From positions 1 through 15,013 of the forward strand of contig JAASTL010000004.1 in NCBI GenBank assembly GCA_021767305.1: 15,013 bases of DNA. The letters run 5' to 3'. Below are positions 7,202 through 15,013 of this stretch, piece after piece (the stretch's first letter is position 1; every line of letters begins with the position of its first letter). This DNA comes from Piscirickettsiaceae bacterium (GTDB taxonomy: Bacteria > Pseudomonadota > Gammaproteobacteria > Thiomicrospirales > Thiomicrospiraceae). The notes beneath the pieces were generated by a model, which worked only from the letters and a program-made list of their open reading frames with translations, searched no databases and had not been told where the DNA came from. Both the position numbers and the translations under genes were made by a program.

Positions 7202-9475
7202 ATGTCAACTAAAGTTCAGAGTAAGCTTGATGCTGCTCTTTCTGGACCAGCGTTTGAAAAACGAATTAGACGCCGTAACTTGAAGGACTCCATTTCCAAG
7301 TACGGTATTTCTGCAGGCGGGATCGGTGTAATTTTTGCCGTCTTGCTGATTATGTTCTTTTTGCTTTATGTTGTGTTGCCACTTTTTGTGCCAGCTTCAA
7401 TAGAAAAGTCTAAAGAGTTTGCGGTTCCAGGTGGACAGACTGAGAAAACGCTGTTTTATGGAATTGATGAATATCACACTACCGCTATGCGTTTTACTGA
7501 AAACGGTAAGCTGTTTGGATTCAAAATTGCCGATGGTTTAGTCAATATTGATGATCAACTGCCTCTTGCTGGATCAAAAATCACCGCATTCACAGTCATT
7601 AATGAGATGGATCGAGTTTTAGCTTTTGGTCTCGACAACGGGGGAGTTCTGGTTGCTAAATATGGTTATGACGTAACTTACCCTAACGATGTGCGCACCA
7701 TAACACCTAAGGTAACCTTTCCCTATGGTGAAGAACCTTTAGAAGTAGCAAACGGCGCAATCCAGCATCTCAGCATAAAAGCCTCTGAATCAGAAATCAC
7801 CATCGCTTACCAGGAGATGGAATCTAAAGAAGTTCAAATCAAACAATATAGTTTAGTTGAATCTATGTTGACCGGAACCACAACGATGGAGGAAGAAGCT
7901 TCAGGAACATTTACTCTGTCAACTGATACACACTGGTTAATGTTGGATACCAGTGGACGCAACCTATATAGCATCACTCAGCAAGGCGAAATTAGCTATT
8001 TTAATGTAGCGGATGTTGAAAACCCTGAATTAATCCAAACTACCCATTTATTATCTGGCAATGAGTCGCCAACCGTAATTCGTTTCCTATTGGGTAATTA
8101 TTCACTGATGATTGGTACCAACAAAGGGAATGTTTACCAGTGGTTTCCTGTGCGTGATGAAGAGAATAACTTCGCTCTGCAGCAGATTCGACAGTTTGAA
8201 GTCAGTAATACTGCAATCAACTCGATTGGTATTGAACTGGCTCGTAAAGGCTTTGCGGTAACGGATGAGGCAGGTCAATTTCACTTGTTACACTCCACAG
8301 CTGAGCGAAACCTAGGTTCACATTTAGTTGCTGAAAACACCGCAGCAGGTTTGGTAACCATTGCCCCACGTGCGGACGGGGCATTGGTAGAAACTGCCAA
8401 TGGAAACTTGGCTTATTTTGAAATTGAAAATGAACACCCTGATGTCTCTGTACAGAGTTTGTGGGGTAAAGTCTGGTATGAAGGTTATGAAGAGCCTACA
8501 TACACTTGGCAATCCTCTTCTGCCGATTCTGATTTTGAGCCTAAATTCTCGATGATGCCATTAACCTGGGGAACCATTAAGGCGGCCTTATACTCAATGT
8601 TATTTGCCGTACCTATCGCTATTTTGGCCGCCATTTACACGGCATTCTTTATGGATAAAGCCACTCGTCAATGGGTTAAACCAACTGTTGAGATGATTGA
8701 AGCGTTACCAACTGTAATCCTTGGTTTCTTGGCAGGTCTTTGGTTAGCCCCTTATATGGAAGCAAATCTACCTGGGTTCTTTGCCATTCTATTTGTCTTG
8801 CCAATAGGGATTATTGCGTTTGGTTATGCGTGGTCGCGTTTGCCAGAGCATATCCGTTTAATGGTTCCAGTAGGTCGTCGTGCCGTTTTGATGATTCCAG
8901 TAATCGTCTTCCTGGGCTGGTTTGCTCTGCAGCTAAGTTCACCTATTGAAGGTATGTTCTTTGATGGCAATATGCGCCACTGGCTAACAGCCGAAGCCGG
9001 TATTGATTTTGACCAGCGTAATGCCATGGTTATCGGTTTTGCTATGGGCTTCGCCTTGATTCCTACCATTTTCTCGGTTACGGAAGATGCGATTTACAAC
9101 GTGCCAAGTTATTTGGTGAATGGCTCTCTAGCGCTAGGTGCAACCGGTTGGCAAACCCTAGTTGGTGTAGTTCTTCCTACCGCCAGCCCAGGTATTTTCT
9201 CAGCTATTATGCTTGGTTTTGGGCGTGGTGTTGGTGAGACTATGATTGTACTTATGGCATCAGGTAACACGCCATTGATGGAAGCCAATATCTTTGAAGG
9301 CATGAGAACGCTATCTGCCAACTTGGCAGTTGAAATGGCCGAAGCTGAAGTGGCGAGTTCTCACTACCGAGTACTGTTCCTCTCTGGACTAGTATTGTTT
9401 ATCTTTACTTTCTTCTTTAACACGCTTGCAGAAGTTGTTCGCCAACGTATGCGTCGTAAATACGGTTCACTATAA
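7202..9475 (+). CDS. pstC: Phosphate ABC transporter permease PstC, long form with large periplasmic domain
   Basis: This is one of the two membrane subunits of the high-affinity phosphate importer. The protein has 757 residues against about 320 in E. coli. Order: basic cytosolic N-terminus, transmembrane helix about 37-63, a periplasmic domain of nearly 390 residues (about 64-450), then the permease domain about 454-757. The permease EAA loop is at about 636-665 (LALGATGWQTLVGVVLP), the contact site for PstB. The periplasmic part contains spaced GNVYQW- or GEISYF-like strands, suggesting a beta-propeller. Similarly long PstC proteins are known in Pseudomonas, so this is not a misfused gene. 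The ATG at 7202 is chosen because AGGG lies 7 bp upstream; an in-frame TTG at 7169 would add 11 residues without a clear ribosome-binding site. pstA follows after 11 bp. No pstS precedes it. Confidence 0.95.
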   Translation: MSTKVQSKLDAALSGPAFEKRIRRRNLKDSISKYGISAGGIGVIFAVLLIMFFLLYVVLPLFVPASIEKSKEFAVPGGQTEKTLFYGIDEYHTTAMRFTENGKLFGFKIADGLVNIDDQLPLAGSKITAFTVINEMDRVLAFGLDNGGVLVAKYGYDVTYPNDVRTITPKVTFPYGEEPLEVANGAIQHLSIKASESEITIAYQEMESKEVQIKQYSLVESMLTGTTTMEEEASGTFTLSTDTHWLMLDTSGRNLYSITQQGEISYFNVADVENPELIQTTHLLSGNESPTVIRFLLGNYSLMIGTNKGNVYQWFPVRDEENNFALQQIRQFEVSNTAINSIGIELARKGFAVTDEAGQFHLLHSTAERNLGSHLVAENTAAGLVTIAPRADGALVETANGNLAYFEIENEHPDVSVQSLWGKVWYEGYEEPTYTWQSSSADSDFEPKFSMMPLTWGTIKAALYSMLFAVPIAILAAIYTAFFMDKATRQWVKPTVEMIEALPTVILGFLAGLWLAPYMEANLPGFFAILFVLPIGIIAFGYAWSRLPEHIRLMVPVGRRAVLMIPVIVFLGWFALQLSSPIEGMFFDGNMRHWLTAEAGIDFDQRNAMVIGFAMGFALIPTIFSVTEDAIYNVPSYLVNGSLALGATGWQTLVGVVLPTASPGIFSAIMLGFGRGVGETMIVLMASGNTPLMEANIFEGMRTLSANLAVEMAEAEVASSHYRVLFLSGLVLFIFTFFFNTLAEVVRQRMRRKYGSL

Positions 9476-9486
9476 GGAGCTTACTG

Positions 9487-11127
9487 ATGAAATCTTGGTT
9501 TAACAAAGGCGAGCATTGGATCTGGATGAGTTCCGCTATGGTCAGTATCAGTGTGGTACTGGTTATTGGTTTGATTGCAATGATCACTTATCGAGGTGCC
9601 ATGCACTTCTGGCCGCACACGGTTTATGAATTTAATGTTAATCAAAATGGTGCTGCGGAGTTAGTTATTGGCGAAGTTCGTGACAGTAAAGTCAGACACT
9701 TTACCGATCCACAAACTGGTGAATCACGTGAAGGCACTCAGTATCTAATCAAAGTAGGTAACCGTGATGTTTACGGGATTGACTTCCGTTGGATTAATGA
9801 CGACACCATCTTGACGGACATGGATAACGAAGCCAGTGATATTTTGCAAATTGAACGTTATGAATACGGTAATGTCATTGGACGTTTAGCTAAAGCCAAT
9901 ATCGGAGGCAAAACACTCACGGATAAGTCTGAAATCTTTACCGCGTTACAAGCGCAGCTAGATGCCAGTAACGATACGCACGAAGAGATCAGAAGCATTG
10001 AAAAGCATGATATCGGTGCCATTAACTACCAAATCGAAGAGTTGCGTTTTGAAGAGAAAAAACTTAGAAAGAAGGATGCATTTACTGCAGAAGAGGCGGC
10101 ACGTATAGAAGCTGAGCGCAGTGCACTACAAGAGCAGTTCAAGGCTTATCAAAAAGAGACAGCGGTGCTCTATGAAAAGCTAAATAGCTATGGCTCGGTC
10201 ACGGTCATCATCAGCAATGGTAAAGAGCTGACCGTTCAAATTAAGAACATGGTGGCTTTTTGGCAGCCAAACGATATGAACTTGTTTGAGAAAACTGGGT
10301 TTTTCTTCCATGGTATCGGTAATTTCTTAATGGATGATCCGCGTGAAGCCAATACCGAAGGTGGGGTTTTCCCAGCCATGATCGGTACCATTACCATGGT
10401 ATTGCTGATGACCATTTTGGTCACACCAATGGGAGTGATTGCCGCTATCTATATGCGTGAATATGCCAAAGATGGTCCTTTGCTAAGAATGGTGCGTATC
10501 TCTATTAACAACTTGGCGGGGGTACCATCAATTGTATTCGGTATCTTCGGACTTGGTTTCTTTGTCTATATCTTGGGTGGATCAATCGATGAACTTTTCT
10601 ACGATTATAAATCCCCAAGCCCGACTTTCGGTACCCCAGGGCTATTGTGGGCATCTCTGACGATGGCATTATTGACCTTGCCGGTGGTGATTGTTTCAAC
10701 CGAAGAAGGTTTAGCGCGTATTCCACGTTCACTGCGAGAAGGTGGCTTGGCATTGGGTGCTACTAAAGCCGAAACCATTATGAAAATTGTACTGCCAATG
10801 GCCACACCTGCGATTATGACCGGTTTGATTTTAGCTATCGCCCGTGCCGCAGGTGAGGTAGCGCCTTTAATGTTGGTAGGGGTAGTGAAGTTGGCTCCGG
10901 AATTACCTGTCGATGCCATTGCGCCATTTGTGCATTTAGACCGTAAGTTCATGCACCTTGGTTTCCATATTTATGATGTCGGCTTCCAGAGCCCGAACGT
11001 AGAAGCTTCGCAACCATTGGTCTATGCGACTTCACTCTTGCTGGTATTAATTATTGTGGGGCTAAACTTAGGGGCGATTTCGATTCGTAACCGCCTGCGT
11101 GAGAAATATAAAGCGCTAGAACATTAG
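9487..11127 (+). CDS. pstA: Phosphate ABC transporter permease PstA, long form
   Basis: This is the second membrane subunit of the phosphate importer, pairing with PstC. It has 546 residues against about 296 in E. coli. A first helix (about 13-34) is followed by a periplasmic region to about 295. This includes a highly charged helical stretch at about 163-234, rich in E, K, R, Q and A, that looks like a coiled coil. The permease domain runs from about 298 to the end; its EAA loop (RSLREGGLALGATKAET) is at 414-430 and is followed by ARAAGEVAPLM. N-terminal extensions of this kind are described in proteobacterial PstA (I recall the Pfam domain DUF3333, not checked). GGAG lies 7 bp before the ATG, and the 11-bp gap to pstC implies tight co-expression. 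Confidence 0.95.
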   Translation: MKSWFNKGEHWIWMSSAMVSISVVLVIGLIAMITYRGAMHFWPHTVYEFNVNQNGAAELVIGEVRDSKVRHFTDPQTGESREGTQYLIKVGNRDVYGIDFRWINDDTILTDMDNEASDILQIERYEYGNVIGRLAKANIGGKTLTDKSEIFTALQAQLDASNDTHEEIRSIEKHDIGAINYQIEELRFEEKKLRKKDAFTAEEAARIEAERSALQEQFKAYQKETAVLYEKLNSYGSVTVIISNGKELTVQIKNMVAFWQPNDMNLFEKTGFFFHGIGNFLMDDPREANTEGGVFPAMIGTITMVLLMTILVTPMGVIAAIYMREYAKDGPLLRMVRISINNLAGVPSIVFGIFGLGFFVYILGGSIDELFYDYKSPSPTFGTPGLLWASLTMALLTLPVVIVSTEEGLARIPRSLREGGLALGATKAETIMKIVLPMATPAIMTGLILAIARAAGEVAPLMLVGVVKLAPELPVDAIAPFVHLDRKFMHLGFHIYDVGFQSPNVEASQPLVYATSLLLVLIIVGLNLGAISIRNRLREKYKALEH

Positions 11128-11142
11128 ACCTTGATTAGACCC

Positions 11143-11206
11143 TGACTTTATACAAAGTCACAGAATAAACGAATTCAAAGATTATTGAACTCTGGGTAAC
11201 AGAGTT
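11143..11206 (+). other. Two short perfect hairpins in the pstA-pstB gap
   Basis: The first hairpin (11143-11160) is TGACTTT-ATAC-AAAGTCA. The second (11188-11206) is AACTCTG-GGTAA-CAGAGTT and ends shortly before the pstB ribosome-binding site AAGGA. Both have perfect 7-bp stems. Neither is GC-rich or followed by a clear T run, so full termination is unlikely. A role in mRNA processing, stability or differential expression of pstB relative to the permeases is an inference. Confidence 0.5.
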
Positions 11207-11224
11207 AAAATTTAAGGAAAAATC

Positions 11225-12043
11225 ATGAGTGAACAAAACCTATCTATTTCACTTGATCGAGATGACAGAGAGATGTCGCTTGAAAATGAAAAAATTGCGA
11301 TTGAAGTCAAAGATTGGAATCTTTACTACGGCAGCAAGCAAGCGCTGAACAGTATTAATATGGTGGTGCCGGAAAATCGTGTTACTGCGTTTATCGGTCC
11401 ATCGGGTTGTGGTAAATCTACGCTGTTACGTTGTTTTAACCGCATGAATGATTTGATTGATATTGTTCGTGTTGAAGGTGACATGAAACTGCATGGCGAT
11501 GATATGTATGCCAAAAACATGGATGTTGCTGCGCTACGTCGTCGTGTAGGTATGGTATTCCAAAAACCAAACCCTTTCCCTAAATCAATCTATGAAAACG
11601 TTTGCTACGGTCTGCGCCTGCAGGGTATTACTGATAAAGCGGTTCTTGATGAAACGGTTGAGTGGGCATTAAAAGGGGCTGGTCTTTGGGAAGAAGTAAA
11701 AGATCGCTTAAATGAAAATGCCCTAGGTATGTCGGGTGGTCAGCAGCAGCGTCTATGTATTGCGCGTGCAATTGCTATTAAGCCAGAAGTACTTCTGCTT
11801 GATGAACCTACATCAGCACTAGATCCAATCTCAACCCTAGCGATTGAAGAGTTAATTTTTGAACTGAAAAAAGAGTTCACCATTTTGATTGTTACACACA
11901 ATATGCAGCAGGCGGCGCGTGTCTCTGATTACACTGCCTTTATGTATATGGGTGATTTAATTGAGTATACCGATACGGATAGCTTGTTCACTAACCCTCA
12001 AGTTAAGCGAACTGAAGATTACATCACAGGTCGTTACGGTTAA
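11225..12043 (+). CDS. pstB: Phosphate ABC transporter ATP-binding protein PstB
   Basis: This is the ATPase that drives phosphate import through PstC/PstA. The 272 residues carry all ABC motifs: Walker [10 protein letters not shown] (58-66), Q-loop Q113 in VFQKPNPFP, signature MSGGQQQR (169-176), Walker B VLLLDEP (189-195) and switch histidine H225 (VTHNMQQA). The [14 protein letters not shown] stretch and the C-terminal [12 protein letters not shown] are typical of PstB and separate it from other ABC ATPases. The N-terminus is about 15 residues longer than in E. coli. AAGGA sits about 8 bp upstream of the ATG. A 97-bp gap with two hairpins separates it from pstA, and phoU follows after 41 bp. 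Confidence 0.98.
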   Translation: MSEQNLSISLDRDDREMSLENEKIAIEVKDWNLYYGSKQALNSINMVVPENRVTAFIGPSGCGKSTLLRCFNRMNDLIDIVRVEGDMKLHGDDMYAKNMDVAALRRRVGMVFQKPNPFPKSIYENVCYGLRLQGITDKAVLDETVEWALKGAGLWEEVKDRLNENALGMSGGQQQRLCIARAIAIKPEVLLLDEPTSALDPISTLAIEELIFELKKEFTILIVTHNMQQAARVSDYTAFMYMGDLIEYTDTDSLFTNPQVKRTEDYITGRYG

Positions 12044-12084
12044 TAAGTTGACGAAATAAGGCTTAACAAAGAAGGAGTGTAGAG

Positions 12085-12819
12085 ATGGAAAAGCAAGAAT
12101 TCAAATCCCATATTTCAGCTAAATATAATCGTAGTCTAGAAGATTTGTTCAACCATGTTTTAGAGATGGGTGGCTTGGTTGAAAGCCAGCTAAAAAACGC
12201 CATGGAATCTATTAAATGTGATAACAAATCTTTAGCAAAGGAAGTTAAACAGCTTGATCGCGTAGTTAACCGTGAAGAGTTTGAAATCGACCGTATTGCA
12301 GCAAATGTATTGGCACGCCAGCAACCTGCGGCATCTGATTTACGTTTGATTGTCAGTGCCATTCGAATTGGTGTTGACCTTGAACGTATTGGTGATGAAA
12401 GTGTTAATGTAGCTCGATTGGCGATTAAAACAGCCAAAGATGATGCTATCAATTGTCACATTCTGCCTGGTTATGACGAACTCATGAAAATGCTGGCCAT
12501 CAATATTGATATGTTGCAAAAAGTACTAGCTGGTTTTGCTAGCCTCAGTTTGGCTGAGATGGCGGATGTACTTGAAAGCGATAGTATTATTGCTGACTAT
12601 CGCAAAACGGCAAATGAAAAAATTCAAAAAATGCTTGATAGCCATGAATCAAAAAATGCGGCACATGTGATGCAGATGATTAGTTGCATTCGTGCGGCAA
12701 ACAGAACTTCAGCACATATTGTTAATGTGGTTGAAAGTGTGGTTTACATTATCAATGGTCGTAATTACAAAAGTATCGATTCAGAAAAATTGGCTGAATT
12801 TTTAAACAATATCGACTAA
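12085..12819 (+). CDS. phoU: Phosphate signalling and transport regulator PhoU
   Basis: PhoU is a cytosolic helical-bundle protein that links the Pst transporter to PhoR and keeps the Pho regulon off when phosphate is ample. It has 244 residues, close to the usual length. The first half has the family core RQQPAASDLR (78-87) and the metal-binding motif DLERIGDES (98-106). In the second half the equivalent place reads AANRTSAH (204-211), so the usual E-R-x-x-D carboxylates are replaced by N206 and A210. The protein still has the right helical pattern and a typical end (VYIINGRNYKSID). A GGAG site lies about 8 bp before the ATG. The position between pstB and phoBR is standard. Confidence 0.95.
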   Translation: MEKQEFKSHISAKYNRSLEDLFNHVLEMGGLVESQLKNAMESIKCDNKSLAKEVKQLDRVVNREEFEIDRIAANVLARQQPAASDLRLIVSAIRIGVDLERIGDESVNVARLAIKTAKDDAINCHILPGYDELMKMLAINIDMLQKVLAGFASLSLAEMADVLESDSIIADYRKTANEKIQKMLDSHESKNAAHVMQMISCIRAANRTSAHIVNVVESVVYIINGRNYKSIDSEKLAEFLNNID

Positions 12820-12851
12820 TCTGTCTTGCAAATACCATAGGAGCTACCTGA

Positions 12852-13553
12852 GTGAGTCAAGCCAAAATCCTTATTATTGAAGACGAAGCCGCTATCCGCG
12901 ATATGCTTAAATTTACCTTGTCATCGTCAGATTATGAGGTGATTGAAGCGGAAAATGCAGAAGAGGGATGGAAGTTAGCGCTTACACAAACACCTGACAT
13001 TATTTTGCTGGATTGGATGATGCCTGGCACTTCAGGTGTAGAGTTGGCAAAACGTCTGCGTAATAATGATAAAACGGTAGAAATTCCAATTATCATGTTG
13101 ACTGCTCGCGGTGAAGAAGATGATCAGGTAAAAGGTTTTGAAGCCGGAGCCGATGACTATGTTATCAAGCCATTTTCTCCACGTGCTTTAGTCGCTCGTA
13201 TCAAGGCTAATCTGCGCCGTCAAGTTGCTGAGGTTGGAGACAAGGAAAGCATTAATAGTGGGCGCATGAATCTTGATTTAAAGTCACATCGTTTTTATGT
13301 TGATGACAACGAAATCAAACTTGGACCTACTGAGTTTAAATTAATTCATTTCTTTATGACTCATGCAAACCGCGTATTCTCCCGATCACAGCTTTTAGAT
13401 CATGTTTGGGGTGTGAATGTTGTGGTTGAAGAACGTACCGTAGATGTCCATATTCGTCGTTTACGCAAACTGCTTGAACCGGCAGGTGTGGCAGATTATA
13501 TTCAGACAATACGTGGTTCCGGTTATCGTTTTGCTATTGTTGATGAGAGTTGA
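12852..13553 (+). CDS. phoB: Phosphate regulon response regulator PhoB
   Basis: This is a DNA-binding response regulator of the OmpR/PhoB family that binds Pho boxes, such as those proposed before pstC. The 233 residues comprise a receiver domain (about 4-122) and a winged-helix domain (about 135-230). The receiver domain has acidic pocket E10/D11, phosphoacceptor D54 (LLDWMMP), T84 (LTARGEED) and K106 (IKPFSP). The winged-helix domain ends with the recognition region RTVDVHIRRLRKLLEP and GSGYRF. The start is GTG at 12852, supported by AGGAG about 8 bp upstream. It follows phoU by 32 bp and precedes phoR by 7 bp. Confidence 0.98.
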   Translation: MSQAKILIIEDEAAIRDMLKFTLSSSDYEVIEAENAEEGWKLALTQTPDIILLDWMMPGTSGVELAKRLRNNDKTVEIPIIMLTARGEEDDQVKGFEAGADDYVIKPFSPRALVARIKANLRRQVAEVGDKESINSGRMNLDLKSHRFYVDDNEIKLGPTEFKLIHFFMTHANRVFSRSQLLDHVWGVNVVVEERTVDVHIRRLRKLLEPAGVADYIQTIRGSGYRFAIVDES

Positions 13554-13560
13554 ATAGTTA

Positions 13561-14838
13561 ATGTTTACCAGCGGTGTTAAAAGAGAACTTACCTGGATAA
13601 TCAGTATTCTTTGGATATTTCTGTTTCTCGGCTGGTTGATTGAAGACTATGTTTTTTTACTCGTACTCTACATCGCAATCTACATTGCACGCCAACTCTG
13701 GAGTATGCAGCGCTTTGAAAGCTGGATGGATACCAAATCGAATTTAACCCATCCGCCTACCAGTGGTTTTTGGAGTGAACTTACCTACCTTGTTTCCAAA
13801 AAGCAGCGCGCTTTGGAAAAACACGCAGATCTTAATCTCTACAAGTCTGAACAGTTCAAATCGGCTTCCATGTTGATTCCAGAAGCCATTGTTTCGATGA
13901 ATAAATACAATGAAATTGAGTGGTTTAATGATGCCTTTAAAACCATACTCCAAGTTCGTCGTGCCGATGTGGGGAGTAAGATTGAATCCATTATTCATCA
14001 TCCGGAATTCATTAAATATCTGCGCACCAATAAACATGACGACGACGGCATTATTATTTCGGATTTGAATGGCAGTGGCCTAACCTACGAAATACAAATT
14101 ATTTTGTATTTTGAAGATCATAAGCTACTAATCCTTAAAAATATCACCGAGCTATATCAATTGGCTCAAATTCGCCGCGACTTTATTGCCAATGCCTCCC
14201 ATGAACTCAGAACACCTTTAACGGTGCTGCGTGGTTATCTAGAGTTAATGAGTGACCATAAAGACGATTTAAAACAGTGGATGTTGCCAATTGAGCACAT
14301 GGAAACTCAATCGCAGCGCATGCAATCCATTATTGAAGATCTACTTACACTCTCCACATTAGAAGCTGACTCTATCACCGCCGACAAAGAACAAGTTAAT
14401 GTGCCGCAAATTTTAGAGCAACTTCAAGCAGATAGTGCGCAATTGGGTACGGATAAACATCAGTTCTTTTTTGAAGTGGATGAGTCACTGACTTTAAATG
14501 GTTTCCCAGAAGCGATTAAAAGTGCTTTAACGAATTTAGTTTCCAATGCGGTGCGCTATTCTCCGGATGGGGGTGATATTTATGTGCGATGGTTTAAGCA
14601 GAATGACACAGCAATATTTGAAGTAGAAGATAATGGCTTAGGTATTGCCACCGAACATATTCCTCGATTAACCGAACGTTTCTATCGGGTGGATAAAGAT
14701 CGTTCTCGAGTAACTGGTGGAACCGGACTTGGCTTGGCAATTGTGAAGCATGTATTAGAACGCCATTATGGGCAGTTAGAAATTGAAAGTGTACTGGGTA
14801 AGGGGAGTCAATTTCGCTGCATCTTTCCACTGAAATAG
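13561..14838 (+). CDS. phoR: Phosphate regulon sensor histidine kinase PhoR
   Basis: This is the membrane-bound kinase that phosphorylates PhoB at low phosphate. It has 425 residues against 431 in E. coli. Two membrane helices lie at about 10-27 and 30-48 with almost no periplasmic loop. This fits PhoR reading the Pst/PhoU complex and not phosphate directly. A PAS-like segment spans about 96-200. The dimerisation domain has the phospho-histidine H214 (NASHELRTPL). The ATPase domain has N box N325-N329, G1 box DNGLG (357-361), F box ERFYR (372-376) and G2 box GGTGLG (386-391). The ATG lies 7 bp after the phoB stop; its ribosome-binding site is weak, so translational coupling is likely. Confidence 0.97.
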   Translation: MFTSGVKRELTWIISILWIFLFLGWLIEDYVFLLVLYIAIYIARQLWSMQRFESWMDTKSNLTHPPTSGFWSELTYLVSKKQRALEKHADLNLYKSEQFKSASMLIPEAIVSMNKYNEIEWFNDAFKTILQVRRADVGSKIESIIHHPEFIKYLRTNKHDDDGIIISDLNGSGLTYEIQIILYFEDHKLLILKNITELYQLAQIRRDFIANASHELRTPLTVLRGYLELMSDHKDDLKQWMLPIEHMETQSQRMQSIIEDLLTLSTLEADSITADKEQVNVPQILEQLQADSAQLGTDKHQFFFEVDESLTLNGFPEAIKSALTNLVSNAVRYSPDGGDIYVRWFKQNDTAIFEVEDNGLGIATEHIPRLTERFYRVDKDRSRVTGGTGLGLAIVKHVLERHYGQLEIESVLGKGSQFRCIFPLK

Positions 14839-14847
14839 TCTAGCTCC

Positions 14848-14875
14848 TAAAGCAGTCTAACAATAGACTGCTTTA
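14848..14875 (+). other. Long perfect hairpin just after phoR
   Basis: A 12-bp perfect stem (TAAAGCAGTCTA with TAGACTGCTTTA) closes a 4-nt ACAA loop, starting 9 bp after the phoR stop. The stem ends in TTT but no long T run follows, so it may be a weak terminator or a 3'-end stabiliser of the phoBR transcript. Confidence 0.65.
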
Positions 14876-14879
14876 AACA

Positions 14880-14897
14880 GGGTTAATTGATTAACCC
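14880..14897. repeat. Short inverted repeat downstream of phoR
   Basis: GGGTTAATTGATTAACCC has 7-8 bp arms around a 2-4 base centre. It is 4 bp after the preceding hairpin. It could be a second RNA hairpin or a protein-binding palindrome; the sequence does not decide. Confidence 0.5.
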
Positions 14898-14934
14898 GGC
14901 CTGCACAAAGCGGTTTAATAAAATTTGAAGCAAC

Positions 14935-14964
14935 AAAAAAGGGGCAGCTAATTTGCCCCTTTTT
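14935..14964. terminator. Bidirectional Rho-independent terminator after phoR
   Basis: Six A, the stem GGGGCA / TGCCCC with a 7-nt loop (GCTAATT), then five T. It can terminate the pst-pho transcripts from the left and a convergent gene from the right. Confidence 0.9.
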
Positions 14965-14990
14965 AGTTTTGATCTAGCTAACTATGCAAA

Positions 14991-15013
14991 TTAAGGCAGC
15001 ATCATGCCTCGAA
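14991..15013 (-). CDS. Possible last codons of a convergent gene (unidentified)
   Basis: One minus-strand frame entering from the right edge reads RGMMLP and then a TAA stop at 14991-14993, 26 bp before the A/T-flanked terminator. A bidirectional terminator implies a convergent gene on this side, but six residues cannot identify it. Another frame is also open up to a stop closer to the terminator, so even the reading frame is uncertain. Confidence 0.25.

Noticed and set aside
10605..10952. 115-codon minus-strand frame
   Set aside because: Antisense to the conserved permease domain of pstA; no recognisable protein features.
12063..12452. 129-codon minus-strand frame
   Set aside because: Antisense to phoU, with a Ser/Arg/Leu-rich shadow-type composition and no motif.
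1..15013. Mobile elements, CRISPR, tRNA/rRNA, toxin-antitoxin or phage genes
   Set aside because: No transposase, direct-repeat arrays, tRNA-like cloverleaf or accessory gene was seen; the window is almost filled by core genes.

Overview
The window is a chromosomal core region, most likely from a gammaproteobacterium. GlnA, GlnE, PhoB, PhoU, PhoR and the very long PstC/PstA proteins all have a gammaproteobacterial look. The moderately AT-rich base composition and overall flavour would suit a sulfur-oxidising Thiomicrospira/Hydrogenovibrio/Thiomicrorhabdus-type organism, but that is an impression and not a demonstrated assignment. I see no mobile element, CRISPR array, rRNA or tRNA.

Left half (1-6889), nitrogen: on the minus strand glnK (PII signal protein) is followed 12 bp later by amtB (ammonium channel, cut by the window start). 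A sigma54-type promoter lies upstream of glnK. Divergent from it is a membrane-anchored SAM-dependent methyltransferase of unknown substrate, then glnE (bifunctional adenylyltransferase for glutamine synthetase). glnE converges on glnA (glutamine synthetase) across a shared bidirectional terminator. glnA has a very good sigma54 promoter and two NtrC-like sites in tandem. The window therefore carries the ammonium channel, its PII regulator, the covalent modifier GlnE and GlnE's target GlnA, with the modified residues visible (GlnK Tyr51, GlnA Tyr397). GlnD, NtrB and NtrC are not here.

Right half (7049-14838), phosphate: a plus-strand run pstC-pstA-pstB-phoU-phoB-phoR encodes the membrane and ATPase parts of the high-affinity phosphate transporter, its negative regulator PhoU, and the PhoB/PhoR two-component system. 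Two Pho-box-like direct repeats (7 bp + 4 bp spacer) precede pstC, the nearer one 10 bp upstream of a -10-like hexamer, as at E. coli phoA. The phosphate-binding protein gene pstS is absent from this cluster. PstC and PstA are the long forms with large periplasmic parts; that of PstC looks like a beta-propeller and that of PstA contains a charged coiled coil. PhoU has an intact first metal-binding motif but a degenerate second one.

The 377-bp glnA/pstC intergenic region is the most interesting non-coding stretch: nitrogen (sigma54/NtrC) and phosphate (PhoB) control elements sit back to back with only about 23 bp between the two sets. The right edge holds three consecutive hairpins, the last a bidirectional terminator, followed by what may be the last few codons of a convergent minus-strand gene. 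Most of this window is well-known biology; I did not find a clearly new system.
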